Positions 21,925 to 36,000 are shown, numbered from the stretch's first letter. The stretch: DNA of 64,000 bases from Mugil cephalus (GCF_022458985.1 NC_061774.1:5632616-5696615), one strand, 5' to 3'. Translations and numbers: made by a program. Notes: generated from the sequence alone by a model not told the origin.

Positions 21925-23400
21925 GTCTTAAAAACTCGCTGACTTTATTTAAAGCGGCAGACCAGAGTGTACGATTCACCACGCACCAAATCAAACTGCA
22001 TCAAATGCATCTCACTGAAAATACATGTCACAGTGCATTTCCTGCAACACACGTTTATATTTTTTAGGGGGGGGTGCTGCTTTGAAGATGTGTGATCTCT
22101 ATTCTGTTTTAATTTTAAAAAAGGGGGACAGTACAATGATTGTTTATATAAGTTCAGATTTTTATATATGAGGATCTCCAGAATATTTATTACGAGGCGT
22201 GGATGTTTAAGAAAGATTGTATTTATCTCATACTCTACATTACTAGCAGCAGAAAATTAGCTTCTGTCGCATTAAAGAACCCCTCCTGAAATAGCTGCTT
22301 CTGATTGGTCAGCTGGCACTCTCTGTTGTTTTTGCTCCACCATTTGATGGAAGTTAACTGATCACAAGCCACTGGCCACTGTGAGAAAGAGTAACTCAGA
22401 CTGACATCACATTAGGCTTCGAGACTTTGCAGACATTTTTCCATGCAAGAAAATTAAAGACACATATTGCTGGGAAACACCCCTAAGTGATTACCATCAC
22501 CTTAGAGTTTAGGCCACAACAAAGAAGGGAGAGAGGCCCCACCGAAAGATCAATTTTAAAACAATAATTATTACTTCGCAACATAGTAATTACAAAACCC
22601 AAAAAGACGATATGAGGTTGGATGATGGATGTACTAGAAAGGCAAATATGTGTGTGGTACACAACAAAGTAACCAAAAAACCCAAACAAAACACACGATA
22701 GAAACTTGTGGTCCATGGGAGAGAGCAAATAACCTGAGAAGTCTGGGCTTTTATAAACTCCTACACAGTTGGAGCCTATCTTCAATGCACAGTAGAGCTG
22801 ATCCACCCAACAGCAAAGGATATCATCAACTGCCCCCAGTCACAGGATAGATTGTCTTGGCAGAAATGTGTGATCAGACATTCCAGTTCCTGTATGATGA
22901 ATCCTGATTACTATGCTGTGTATGCCTAACAAGTCTTAAATCCCTGCTGTATATTTTTTCTGTCTTGTTGAATGTATCGCTGTTCACGACAATATACTTA
23001 TTCAGTTAAGTTCCAGAGCAGTTTCAAAGTAAATAGTACAGCAAAATTTGTTCCAACTCCCAAACTCTGCGAAAGCATTACGTGAACTTCAACAACTGAT
23101 TTGTTGGAAAGTATCATTGTTGAGGCACATAAATCAACACTCTGCCTTCAGGCTCCTCTGACTGTTATAGTGTCCACGAGCCATTATCCGTGAAGATCCA
23201 GCCTGTGGAAAATTTCTCTAGAGATTCAGACTGTGATACATTTTAAACTCTTCTTTAGACAAACCACAGGCAGCAAGAAGTTACCATCACCCAACTGCTG
23301 CATGATGACCAAGATGAAAGAAATACAAGTCACAAGGATAAACTATGACCAGTACAGCAATCAGTCTTGAGACTGCCTGCAGACACATGAAAAAGTCGCT
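21925..23400. other. Divergent intergenic region, no gene
   Basis: 21930-22320 matches the region above the M gene at 54274 (54290-54690), including the GGAA-containing minus-strand motif near 22040. 23130-23400 matches the G-type upstream flank. The middle is unassigned. Confidence 0.45.
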
Positions 23401-23559
23401 CAGAATCACAAGCCCTGTATAGACCAATGAAACAGGAAGTGTACTTTGAAACTATTCTCATTAAACCAATACAGATGCATTTTTAAGAGAACGTCACCCT
23501 CCTTCTCATCTCCTTCACACTCTTAAATGCAAAAAGTCTCTGAAACAGAACACAATGTC

Positions 23560-25190
23560 CAAGATGATCGGTTAAGTGATTCCACAGCTTAGTCCTCATC
23601 CGTTTGTAAGTGCTCTTTTGTCAGTCTAAATGTTTCTCAGCGGAGAATATAACACAAAAGAGACGAATTGCAGCAGAATTTTTGCACATCCATACACAAT
23701 ATGCTTTTAATTTATTTTTTATGTTTTCCTTTAATTCAGAAAGCTGCTTTCCAGTGAAACCAGTTTCATCTTGAGGAACGTGTCATACATTTACATGTGA
23801 TAATATCAAAAGCAGAAAGAGGAATTCCACTGGATACAAGCAGAGTGTTGGAGATTCTCTCAATATAATTGTAACATTGGTTAATTTCCCTAACGGATTA
23901 CACACCAAACGTTTCAAAATCAGAATTGACTTACATACTGATAACAGTTTTAGGTAACCTGACCATTTTGAGCACAGTTGAAAGATGAAGGAATGTACCA
24001 CTGTGGAGTCACAGAGTGGGTAAAGAACTAAATGGAAGTGGGACATATTTGATAGAAAAGGTAAGGTTTTGATTTACTTAGATTTTCCCAGTCCTTCGTA
24101 TCATGATTGTGGAAAATGCCCAGAAATGGTTGGAAGTGCTCAGTTTTAATACAGTTTTTATTTTAAATCAGGGAACACTGAGAGGAAAGTTGTTCAGACA
24201 GTATCAGCATCCAGTCCTCAGGATACTCAGTTGACCTCCAGTGTTCAGTTCCTCTCTGACTCTGAGAACAAGACATGTCCAGAAATCTAAGTGTGTTCTG
24301 GTTCATGAGCTGGATCACAGACATCTCATCCAAACATCATCTACACGGATGGAGATTGAAAAAAATGAGGTAATAAATGTGAGAATAGATCCTGAGACAT
24401 CAGAAGAGATGTGTCTACCAGCTTCTCTAAGGACGGACAGCTCCTTCTGATGCTGGACTTACAACTGTGCTGGTGGCCACATGTGGAGAATAGTTATTTG
24501 GAAATGAACTAAACTGGAGACTGTAGGTGGATTTAGGTTTAGTCACTGGGAGAGATGTACAAAATTCTAATTTTCATGACATCATAAAATATATATGCAT
24601 GATATTTTTCTCTGTTTTAGATCAGACAGCATAGTTCTGTGTTTAGTTTATTGTGTTGGTGGTAGCAATCATCTGCTTGGGCCATATTCTATGATGCTAA
24701 ATCTAATTTTCATCTGTTGTGGAACACCAGAAAGGACTATGTGACAACATGAAGGTAGTGTAGTTTACTTACTTTTGGTCACCTCCTGTTTGTTCAGAGA
24801 ATACTGAATACTGACAACTAAATCTCTTAGTTTTTGATTCAGCTAATCCTCCTTGCAGTCCTTCACCAAGTTGTTGAACCTCAATTAAAAGTCAAATTAA
24901 TGTGCTGTGTTTATTCAAACGTAGCGACAAAAGCAGCAAGCTCTTCACAGCCAGACAAACGATTAAGACCGAACCAGTTAAAAGACAAAGTAATTACAGC
25001 AACTCAGACATTATTTGTTTATTTCACTAGATGCTTCCCATGGCTCAGTGTAACAGAAAGTCTTATTTTAGTTGCTGCATAGGCCTTGGGAAGGTGATCC
25101 AACTATGGCTGCGCTGCATTTCTCTGCCAGAGGAAGAAAGACGAAAGAGTTGAATCCATAAGACATTGGTTTATATCTCAGTAAAATACT
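23560..25190 (+). pseudogene. NITR-like G-type receptor with many small indels
   Basis: All six exons can be traced by alignment to 15489-17091: leader about 23563-23609, Ig1 about 23740-24060, Ig2 about 24172-24525, transmembrane about 24622-24756, tail exons about 24926-24990 and 25084-25190. Recognisable pieces include DEGMYHC-equivalent bases, GGAAATG-AACTAAACTGG and CAACTATGGCTGCGCTGCAT. Frameshifts occur every 20-40 bases, mostly single gained or lost bases, many in or near homopolymers, with few substitutions. This pattern is unlike ordinary pseudogene decay and raises the possibility of an intact gene in poorly corrected sequence. Confidence 0.6.
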
Positions 25191-25849
25191 GAATGTAAAT
25201 GTGAGTCAAAAACTGTGTGCTGGTCCTCACCCAACAAGCTCTCCATGTTGCCGTATATACCGTACATTGGGACTCTTACCTAATACTAGAAACTATCTAG
25301 AAACATTTAATCTAAGATTCCTCAGGTTCTGTTTTCATTTTTGTTTTTAAGAAAAATGCAACCTAATTGGAGATTCTCTTTCCTTTAAACAACTATAAAC
25401 CTATTTCTAACCTAATACACACCCTAAACCATTTAAAACTGATTTAGAGCCCTAGCAGATGAGGTTTCTTCAGCCTTACTTGAACCAACCAGTTACTAGT
25501 TACAAGATTGACTAATGATTAATATGTAATTTTGTGACTTGCTTACGCCTCACTGAAAAGACTGTAAGGTTTCCTCTAGTCATAGTTTGTGGCAAAGTAA
25601 AGAGGTGATGAAACTTCAGTAAAATAGCCATGCAAAAGTTAAATATTAAGACAGGTCTTTAAATGTGGAACAGTATGTTTCAAAAGAGAACTGTCTTCAG
25701 TAAAAAATACTTATCATTAAAAGAAGCACTTTTTATCTATTAGATTCCACTAAGTGGTCAGTGGATCACTGCGTTTGTGAGAATTATGAGACTGTCCGTC
25801 AATATGAATATTTAGAAAGGGACATTGATTCTGCGTGTTTTTTTCCTTT

Positions 25850-26130
25850 AGTCGGATGTTTATTACCCTAGAACAGAGTTTTGTTATTCGTGTATTCACT
25901 TGCTCTTCTTTTCTCTCTCTCACTGTTTCATCTACCCGCTGTACTCAGCAGATGAATCCATCTGGTTTCTGCTCAAAGTTTCTCTTGTTAAAGGATTTTT
26001 GTCTTGCTGCCAACGCCTTCAGGCTTGCCTGGAAGGTTTCAGGCGGTTAATAAACGCCTTGAGTGAGACAATTTTATGTTGTCTTTGCTGCTATTAGAAA
26101 AAATATTGAATTGAATGGAAGTGAAATTGA
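25850..26130 (+). repeat. LINE/SINE 3'-tail repeat
   Basis: Indel-laden copy of the repeat at 3466, ending in aatattgaattgaatgg. Confidence 0.55.
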
Positions 26131-26429
26131 AAAAGATTCAAGGTCCTGGTCTTAGGAGTCTGAGGTGAACTTTAATTCTATACCTTAACCCCAGACTCAA
26201 TGAGTATATTCATAGCTATCTAAGAGCCGTTGCTTTTTAATTTATTTATTTTTATTTTTTTTTTTTAAAGAGTTTAAGTTTCAACAGTGCAGCATTAGTA
26301 TAAAGCATAAATTCCAGCAATGGGCAAAAACATCATTTACATAAGAATGTTTGTGATATGTTTTCACATATCATTAGTCTAATAGCATAATTGCCTGAGT
26401 AATTTTTTTTTTTTTTCAACTGTTACAAT

Positions 26430-27420
26430 GTCAGTAAAAATACCAGTGGCTCATTTTCATTCTCAGCCTGTCCCATTGGGTGAGAGGTGGGTCCCCTCCA
26501 CGACAAGTCTTCCATTCTAACTCAGGTGCTAACACAGAGAGACAGACAAACCATTCACACTCACACACACAACCATTGCACATCTAGCCACCCGCCAATT
26601 TAGAATCACCAATGAACCTAACAAGCACGTCTATGGAGGTGGGAGGAAGCGAGTACCAGCAGCAAACCACGCAGACACAAGGAAGAACATGCTCCACCCC
26701 AACAAGGCCCTGAAACCTGGAACCTTCTGCTATTGTAGTATATGGTCCTCTTCCTGTCCCCCTTCCTTTTGCCTCATTATCAGGAAGCGTTCATCATTTA
26801 AAGGTTAAAAAAGATTAACTACTCGTAAAATATCATCCTAAGCAGATTAGGTCTTATTTGTATCATTAATGTGGAGCTTCGAGATGAGAAAACCAGATAT
26901 GAGGAGAGTGATGAGCAGAAGAATGGGGATTCTACAATTTGCACCTGGAAGCACCCATCAGATTTGGAGAAGAATTTTTGACATAGTTCTTTCACGTAAT
27001 AAATCTTTTTTTAAATGCATAGAGAAATTTGTCAGCCGGATCACTTATTGTTCCATCACACATCAAATCACAACACAATGAGACATCCAATGCTATCCAT
27101 TACATACACTGTGCGTTTTTTCTTGTTTTCCAAAAACATTCAAATGAGACTTGGTGAATTATTTTATTAACGATATTGCAGAAATTAATTTTCCTTATTT
27201 TCATTTAATATTGTGAAATGATGAATTGGTGAATTCATAGCGAGTGGCCCTGCAGCACACAAGCAGCCTGAGTCACACTAGAGTTGATTATCTTCAGAAA
27301 ACAGTGAAGTGGCTTTCTACTGTGTCACCAACACTACCCATAGCATGCATATTTTCAAGTCAGGAAAAGGATGATGCATTCATTTGAGACAAGAACCAGG
27401 TCACTGTGAGCAGCTGATGA
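26430..27420 (+). repeat. Duplicated interspersed repeat, relic ORF and V-like scrap
   Basis: 26450-26720 repeats 390-620. 26860-27140 is the relic ORF with frameshifts. 27290-27420 is the V-like scrap. All are indel-rich compared with 18430-19400. Confidence 0.45.
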
Positions 27421-27588
27421 TTCGTTTTCATTCATGGATTCACAGCATGAAGGGAAAGTTGGAATTAAACAACAAGAAAGCAAAGGTGTTTACCCATTTA
27501 CCCACGGGGCTAATACGGATATGAACTTGATTTATACAAATACAGTTACAAGCAGCAGTAACACAATAGTGACATCTTGGGCCTCATG

Positions 27589-28262
27589 TATCAAAGTTGC
27601 GTGCGCCCAGAAACGTGTCTCAGCCACATCAACATCAACGTTCAGATGTATCAAAAGATAATTGACCATGAAAAAAGGCGGTGAACCTCCGCCAACATCA
27701 ATGTGCTTGCCTCGTATGTCGTTCCACGCTATTAGTTCACTTTGGTGACACTAAAGAGCAGACCTGAGAGAACGACAATAATGTGAAATCAAGTAGTTCT
27801 CAGAGGATATGTACATCAGAGACATATTAATGCGCAAATAACACACACACGTGTTTGTAACCATTGGTGGATATAAAAGCATGCGACATTGACATTGACT
27901 TCAATGTAAACCCGCTTGCGGCAGTAAAAGACGCTTAAAGCAGACGCCGCAGCCCTCCATTTATTACGATGATAACCTGTTCGCCGCGAAATATGACGCT
28001 ACGAGCTACAATCTGATTTGAGAACCGCGACCTCCTCTCCGGCACGTGTTTTTCTTTTCTCACTATTTAAAGACATTTCTTTAAATGATACTCGCAACAT
28101 TTCCAACACAAACACAATCCGATTATCACTTCTAATTCAACAATAAAGTAGCTCGTGTTGTGGCCATCAATTTTAATTTTTCCTCCTTCAATCTGAGAAT
28201 AAACTTTTAATCATGTTTTGGAATTAGCGGAAAGCCTACGCTACCCATAAACCTCGATCACA
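27589..28262 (-). repeat. CpG-rich dispersed element, copy B, beside another transposon end
   Basis: 27850-28262 is an inverted copy of the element at 1-389 (cgccgcgaaatatgacg, gaccgcgacctcc). The bases gggcctcatgtatcaaagtt at 27589 resemble the end of a DNA transposon common in fish. No coding frame. Confidence 0.45.
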
Positions 28263-28580
28263 AGAACATTTGTCACTCCCTCAAGACGTCCTGATACATC
28301 GCAAAGGTATCCTTCCACATCTGGTATGAAACGCTCTGCAAACACATAGTGTTTTCCCAACTGATTCAGATCTGAAAGTGAAACATATTTAACGTACAAA
28401 ATGCTTTGTTAGGTTTATTTATTTACTTTACACAACGTAAAACATATTTATAAGATACATTCACCCACTCCCGTCAGTTTTGGATGCTCGAACTCCCAAA
28501 CCAACAGAACGCAACCAGTGTACGCAAAGGTTTTTGATGGGAAACAGAGAGGGACCTTCTTAGAAGAAGAAGAAGAAAAG

Positions 28581-28613
<33 letters not shown>

Positions 28614-31600
28614 AAGAAATTGATGATTGATATGATTGAATGATTGATTGAATGATTGATTGTAACAGGAGTAAGTAAAAAAATATAAATGACTATACTT
28701 TGAAAAGTGATATATGTTATGAAAGTCAATAAAGCTTGAATTAACTTCAATTATTTTTTTTGTTTGTATTTGTTTTTTCAGAAAAGCTTCAAACAATCAA
28801 AAGTGTCATTGACATTTGAAGCAGTGTACAGACCTTTAAAAATGGCTACCTGTGTCCTTCAGCAGCTTCTAGATAGAGTATATTAACGACTACAACCGTA
28901 GATACTGAAGGCAATTAGCTATTTAATTCCCCCAATGATGGATTAAACCTATTAAAGGAGTTGTAGTTGCAAAATAGCCAATAGCCCCACCATTGTGTTA
29001 TTTATCAGTGTTGGTAAATCATGTGGATTGGTTTCGCTATTTTGTTTGTTTGTTGTCGACTGAGTTTCTGTCTTTGTCGTGTCAATCTTCAAGGATATGG
29101 AGGTAACATTATTCTTTATTAAAAGTGACGTAAGGGAAAACAGTTGTACCAGAGGAACACTCTTGTCTAAATGTAAGTCAAAGAGAGACAATAGATGTAT
29201 TAATATATATGTGTGTGTGTGGTGTGTGTGTGTGTGTAGTACAAAAGTATGTGTGAAAATATATATATTGTGGTTGGCTGTGTATAACAATCCAATTTCT
29301 GTGAAATTAACTAAGATGTTTGAAAACTTGCTTTAATCCAGGACTGGTATTTTAAGTGTTGCATTTTTTTTCTTGTTAATTGTGTAAATGAGGCACAGGA
29401 GAACCTCAGCCAAGACCAGTGCCTGGAAATGAACGCGACAGACAGAGAATGTTTATCCTCAAAGGCCACAGACCAAGTCGAGAGTCCTAGTGGCATGGCA
29501 CTTGGGTCAGAATCATGCCATAAACTTTTATTCACCAAAGATTTTTCAGTAAGTAAATATTCAGTCTCCATTTTTTAGTGTCAACTGATCAACATCAATG
29601 TCCAGGTGAAGGACTAGTGTGGATGTAGCCAGTGTTACGACCCAACAAAAAAGGTACTTTGCCATACTATGATATGTTGAGATTTCATATTTTAAGTTGA
29701 CATTTATAGTTGTATGTTAAAGATGAGTTTAGGCAGAAGTAGGTAAAGGCTTCTGTACCAAGTAAGCCAAGCCATACCACGTAACAGTATATAGTTCACT
29801 TTTGTTGCAGTTTCTTTATTTATTCTGTTCGTGCCTCTCAGAGCCTCTTCATGTTGGAGGATTGAAAGAGATGCAGCAGTGACTTTGTGAGATGATCGTC
29901 TAAGTTGACTGCTCACCTCGACAGGTAGATCAGAAAGACGGAGTCCATCTAAAGTTGGAAAAGAGGCCAGGCCTTCTCTTCTAGACAATATGTTGGCTAC
30001 TCAGGATCCACAGAGTATCTGTGTAATTACAGTTCACCACACACTTTGTACCTGCACGACAGAGAGGCAGTAACAGGAGTCACACTATTTTGATAGTGTG
30101 ACTAAATCTTTGAATGAGCCACTTAAGTATATGTCACTACATCAAATGCTTATCTTAATAAAAACGATAAAGTGAGGGTCTTGATTGTATGTTTGCAGCA
30201 TACTGGACCAACTACAGGAAGTCCGTTTGTCATAGCATTTACATCAGGTATAATAAAAATGACCGTAACAAGAACCACGACATGGCAATCCATCAGGGAT
30301 GAAGCCATTATCATGGTTTGTACAGATTTCTCTATATTACATTAAACTGTTAAAACTGGAAATATTTTGAAGGTTCTTTGTACACGAAGAAAAATCAAAG
30401 TGATCCATCAATATATTTCTGTGTTGCAGAACGAAAACCACACTACAACAGTGTGAAGTTAATTCAACGAGTGGACTGCATCAACTACATTACAATACAA
30501 ATGAAACTGTAAACATATTTAATAAACAACTAAAAATGCATGGGCAGCACCACAGCTGATCAGTCATATAATCACCAAGTTTCTTTCCTATATTTAGAAA
30601 ATATTCAGAATAGTATATTTTAGATGCTCCAGTTTCTAGTCATCAACCATTGTTTTTTGGCTGCAATATTTTGGTTGGCATCTGTTTGATCAAATAAAAT
30701 AATTGAGGAGCAAGGAAAGCATGTACCTTCATTGCCTCATGCTGACGCTGAGCCAGTGCTAAGAGACATTTTGTCTTTCTTGCTGTGGTTCTCAGTCAAG
30801 ACAAAATGCCACCCCGATTTGACTGTTGTCATGCCATTGGAAGGGCGTAATCCTGATACAGTTATCCCTTATATTCTTGATCATCAAAGATCATCCTTTA
30901 AGACAGCGGGAGGGGTTAAAGAGTTTTTTAATGGTCATATTATGTAAATGGTAAATATGACCTGTGAAACAGTAATTGGTTTATGGGGCAAATTAGCTCT
31001 GAAATGGTCCTAATTTATAATGTATGCACTAATGTATAAGACAAAAATTAAAATCTTAAAAATTTGATCATTAAATATCCCCTAAAATGTAATTGACTGA
31101 TTTCATTCCAGCTTGGCCCAAGAAAAGAGGTCTTTGGATGTACACATCCAGATACAGCCAGGCTGAGAGCCAGAGAAAATTAAACTTTGTCGTAGGACAA
31201 ACAGTGATGACATCGTTGAAAGGTCTTGAACTCGGAGTACATATGTCATATGAGAGTTGTCGGGCAGATTCCCTGCTCCTCAGGTGTGCCCTTTCAACCA
31301 GAGTACCTGAGACACTTTGAACTTACTGTTTAAAACAAAACTGCTACAGACACAGGGTTCAACGGTTTTGGAAATATTGACCTTTACTATGATACCTGAG
31401 GGCAAACTAATAGGTGGTGCTATTGACTATGGTTGAAACCTTGAAAAAAACCCTATTTGACACTCTTACCAATGACAAAGATGAAATCTGATCAACAGTT
31501 GTGCTCCCCAGCGCGCCAAAAGCCCATGCAAAGTTTGATCACAGTCACAATTTACATAATAGAGAGAATACATCAGACTAAAAAATATAAGGCGTTAAAG

Positions 31601-31855
31601 CTGGTTGTGTAACGTGACACGTACAAAAATGTGATTCCTAATTCTTCTGTCAGAGTATAGGATGTTGATATAAGGGTTCAGAAAGCATATATCCACTCAT
31701 TATCAAACAAAAGGTATATTCCCCAACCTATATGTTTGATATCTGAGTAAAGATTACCGCTATTAATAGTAATTATTAGTGCTAAATTTGGTGGCGTGTT
31801 TTTACTGTTTATATGTGGCAGCTTATCCCCTGCCGAAAAAGGGTGTGTTCATATA
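28263..31855. other. Single-copy spacer, no gene recognised
   Basis: A GAA tract (28561-28612), an attg tract (28620-28662) and a TG tract (29209-29239) are present. Three stretches look more coding-like than their surroundings: 29380-29575 (plus, ENLSQDQCLEMNATDRECLS), 30732-30947 (plus) and 31093-31320 (plus). None has a domain I recognise, and no splice chain joins them convincingly. They may be remnants of an unidentified transposon or gene. This spacer separates the inverted receptor arms. Confidence 0.35.
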
Positions 31856-31859
31856 CATA

Positions 31860-32270
31860 CCGTGTTCATGCAACGTTTCAAAACGGATTCTTCCTTCTCA
31901 GAAATAAGATGAGGCAACATGAGGCTTTTTTTAAGTTGAATTATCATTGATATTTGATGTGTTTAAGTTTGAGAAAGTTGACGAACTCAATAGAATAAAT
32001 CCTAAAAATAGTGATATAGAGGGTTCTCGATTCCTAATCAGATTTGAAGCTAGACGCATCATATTTCGCCGCAAACAAGTTTTTATTGTTGTGAATGTAG
32101 TACTGCAGCCTCTGCACTACGCGTCTCTTACCGCCGCGAGCGGGTCGACATAGGAGTCAATTGAGAACCCAGAGCGGTCCTCATACAGAGGTGAAGTGTA
32201 CTTTACGTCAGTAACAGACATCTATGTGCGTGACAAATCGTCGGTATATGAAGCCATGGGAATGAAAACA
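31860..32270 (+). repeat. CpG-rich dispersed element, copy C
   Basis: Matches 1-389 in the same orientation (atcatatttcgccgcaaac, gtgacaaatcgtcggtatat), ending at gggaatgaaaaca. Confidence 0.55.
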
Positions 32271-32554
32271 TGCCAAGTGTGAGTGTTGAACAAAGGTTGT
32301 CGTCTCTCTGTGTTAGACCCCTGAGAAAGACTGGAGACCTTGCTTAACTCTTTTTCTGTCTCACAATGACATAGATAAGATCAAATCCATGCTTTAAGCA
32401 GTATGAAAGCAATGGGGGCCTGGAGGGAGGCCTATGTGCATGCAACTCAAAGATAATTTAATACCAACAGTCTAGATCTGGGGTAAGGTATAGAAATAAA
32501 GTATCACACTCAATTCCTAAGACCAGGATCTTGAATCTGTTTTCAATTCAATCC

Positions 32555-32890
32555 AATTCATCAATCAACTGCAATTCAATCAGTCCGATTACAGTTTCAG
32601 CTCAATTCAATACAATTCAATTCAATTCCATTCGATTCCAACTTTATATCTATAGCATCCAGTAACAACACAAATTTGCTCACGGCGCTTTAACTAAAAC
32701 GCATGAAACTCCTGACAAAGCCTGAAGGCGACGGCGAGCAGACATAACTAATCCCTCTAAGCAAGAAGAAACCTTGAGCAGAACCAGAGGGAATCATCAG
32801 CCTAGTCCAGCCGGGTAGAAACCGAGAAGAGAGAGAAAAGAAGAGCAGGAGAAACAAGAATAACAAACTCTGTCTAGGTACAAACAACAT
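32555..32890 (-). repeat. LINE/SINE 3'-tail repeat, inverted
   Basis: Reverse complement of the repeat at 3466, with a degenerate ttcaa/ttgaa tract at 32555-32640. It lies downstream of the minus-strand receptor at 35296, as expected for an inverted block. Confidence 0.6.
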
Positions 32891-33659
32891 CGACTAAGGA
32901 AACACGCATAATCAATGTCCCCTTTCTAAATATTCTAACTGACGACATTTCCTCATTAAAATACAACAACGCAGTGAACAACCACAGACCCTCTTAGTGA
33001 ATCTAACTAGATAAAAAGTGCTTCTAGGTTTGAAGTGGAAACTGAGAGTAAAGCCTTTTCTCAGCTACTCTAGCGTGACTGTGAAGGCTGAGGCTCAAAA
33101 CAAATGTATCAATCAAACATTTTGTTGAAAAACCTTTTTAATGAAATGTATATTTATACCAAAACAGTCCACTTGAAACATAATGTTCACACATTTAAAG
33201 ACCAGTCTTCATTTTACAGTTGCATTCATTTAAACTGAAAGTCTCCATCACCTTCTTTAGTTTGCCACAAACTATGACAAGAGGAAATTTACAGTCTTTT
33301 CAGTGAGGCACAAAGCAAAAATATATGTTTAAATAATTAGACAAACTTGTAAAGTAAAACTAACTGTTGGTTCAACTAAGGCTGAAGAAGCCTCATCTAG
33401 CTAGGGCTCTCAAATCAGTTTTAACTGTTTAGGTGTGTAATTGGTTAGCCATAGGTTTGAATAATATGATTACAATATGAAGAGAATTTCCTATTAAGTG
33501 CATTTTTTTCCAAAAACAAAATGAAACAGAAGCCTGAGAATCTTAGATTAATGTTTCTAGCAAAAGGTTCAGCATTAGGTAAGAACCAACATACGGTAAA
33601 ATACGGCACAAGAGAGAATGTGGGTGAGGACCAGCACACAGCTTTTGACTCAACAATAA

Positions 33660-35296
33660 CATTCAGTATTTTTTCACATGAGAATACAACACATTCACCT
33701 GGATTCAACTCTTTCTTCGTTCTTTCCTCTGGCAAGAATGCAGCGCAGCATAGTTTGATATCACCTACAGCAATGCAGCCAATAAAATAAGAAAATTTTC
33801 TGTTACACTGAGCCGTTTGGAATTCATGCTAGTCGAAATAACAAATAACGTGAGTTGCAGTAAGTTACTTATTATCTTTAACTATTGGCTCACATCGTCT
33901 TGACTTGCTGGTGAAGAGATGCTTTTTGTCGCTACTATGAATAAAAACACAACAAGCACATTAATTTTACTTTTAAATTAGGATCAACAAACTCGGTGAT
34001 GGACTGCAGAGGAATGAGAATCACAACTAAAGAGATCTTAGTTGTATATTCAGTATTCACTGGAACAAACAGGCGGTGAACAAAAGTAAGTAACTAAACT
34101 ACCTCATGTTGTCCACAAATTCCTTTCTGAGTTCCACAACAGATGAAAATTAGATATAAAATCATAGAAATGGCCAAGCAGATTGATTGCTAACATAAAC
34201 ACCACCACAATAACTAACACAGAACTTGCAGTTTGATCTAAAACAGAAGAAAAAAAACACATGAAATATATTTTATGATTTCATGAAACATATAAATTGA
34301 TGTACATCACACACCAAACTAAACCTAAAAACCTACCATTCTCCAGTTTAGTTCCATTTCAAATAATATCTCACCCACATGTGGCCACCCACAGTAGTAA
34401 AGTCCCAGCAACCAGAGGAATCATACAGTCTTAGAGAAGCAGTATACACATCTCTTCTGAGTCCTCAGATCTATTCTCACATTTATAACTCATATCACCA
34501 TCCGTGTAGATGATTGATGAGATGTCTGTGAACCCAGCTCTGAACCAAACACACTGAAGATTTCCTGACACGTCTTGTCCTCACAAGTCAGAGAGACTGA
34601 ACACTGGAAATCACTGAGTCACCTGGACGACTGGAATCAGATACTGACTGAACAACAGTCCCTCAGTGTTTCCTGATTTAAAATAAAAACATAATTAAAA
34701 CACGACACTTTCAACCATAATCTTGGCATTTCACATCATGCATAAGAAGGACTGAAAACTTAAAGTAAATCAAACCTTACCTTCTACTAACAAATATGTC
34801 CCACAACCATTTAGACTTTATCCACCCTGTGACTCCACAAGTGGGTAACACATTCCTTCATCCACTTCAACATGTGCGCAAAATGGTCAGGTGTACTAAA
34901 ACTGTCATCAGTACGTAAGTTCAAATCATTGATTTTGAAACATGTGGTGCGTACTCTGTCTACGGAATTAAACAAAGTTACAAATTATATTAAGAGAAAT
35001 CTCCAACACTCTGCTTGTACCATTGGACGTTCCTCTATTTCTGGATTTTGTGTTTGATATAACACATTAAATGTGGCTGGTTCACCAAGATGAAACTTTT
35101 TTTACTGGAAGCAGCGTATCTGAATTAAAGAAAACATATAAGTAATTAAAGCATATTGTGTATGAAGTGCAAAAATCTGCTGCACAAATCGTCCTCTTTA
35201 GAGTAGAAATACTCCACTGAGAAAACCATTAGACAGAACAAAAGAGCAACTTACATACTGGATAATGACAAGCAGAGTAATCCATAACACAATCAT
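33660..35296 (-). pseudogene. NITR-like G-type receptor, inverted, with many small indels
   Basis: Minus-strand leader 35296-about 35250 (MIVLWITLL...), Ig1 about 35110-34780, Ig2 about 34670-34335, transmembrane about 34240-34105, tail-1 about 33935-33880, tail-2 about 33765-33660. Tail-2 keeps AACTATGCTGCGCTGCAT (ITIM codons) and the C-terminal GTATTCTCATGTG. Small indels break the frames throughout, with few substitutions, as in the locus at 23560. A start-stop uORF (35303-35298) precedes the initiation codon as in the gene at 15489. The indels may be sequence error. Confidence 0.6.
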
Positions 35297-35299
35297 CTC

Positions 35300-36000
35300 A
35301 CATTGTGCCTAGTACCAGAAGACTTTTTTTGTCATTTAAGAGTAGAAGGAGATGAGAAGGAGGTGACGTCTCATCATAAAATGCATCTGATTGGTTTACT
35401 GATATTAGTTTCAAAAGTACACTTCCTGTTACATTGTCTCATACAGGGCTTTGTGAATCTGATCCCCCTCTCTTTCATGTGTTGCAGCAATTCTCAAGAC
35501 TGATTGCTTTACTTGTCCTGTTTATCCTAGGTGACTGTATTTCTTCATCCTTGGTCATCAAGCAGCAGTTGGTATGATCACTTCTGCTGCCTGTGGTATG
35601 TCCTACAAGAAGAGTTTAAAATGCATCACAGTCTGAATCTCAGAGGAAATATCCACAGGCTGGATCTTCACTGATAATGGCTGTGACACTGTAACAGTTG
35701 GAGGAGCCTGAAGGCCAAGAGTGTTGATTTAGCCTCCCAATAAACATATTCAACAACATCATTGATAATCACTACTCTACCCCATGGTGGTGCTAGAGAA
35801 GCCAAGAAGACTTCAGACTAAAATATTTAAACTGCAATCTACCTGTCTCAGACAAAAACAATAGATCAGGGTCAAAGTTCACGTGATGCTTATCGCAGAG
35901 TTTGGGACTTTGTAACAAATTTGCTGTACCGTTCTACTTTGAACTACTCTGGAACATAACCTGAATCAGGTCTGTAGTGTGAACAGCGATACATCAACAA
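35300..36000 (-). other. Upstream flank of the inverted G-type receptor
   Basis: It contains on the minus strand the conserved promoter order: AGGAAGT near 35425, CCAAT near 35392, and a CRE-like site near 35365. The part above 35610 recurs at 59780-60010 and 62440-62520, where it is split by transposons. Confidence 0.4.

Noticed and set aside
28448..28796. Minus-strand frames rich in F, S and L
   Set aside because: They arise from translating the GAA/TTC and ATTG microsatellites.
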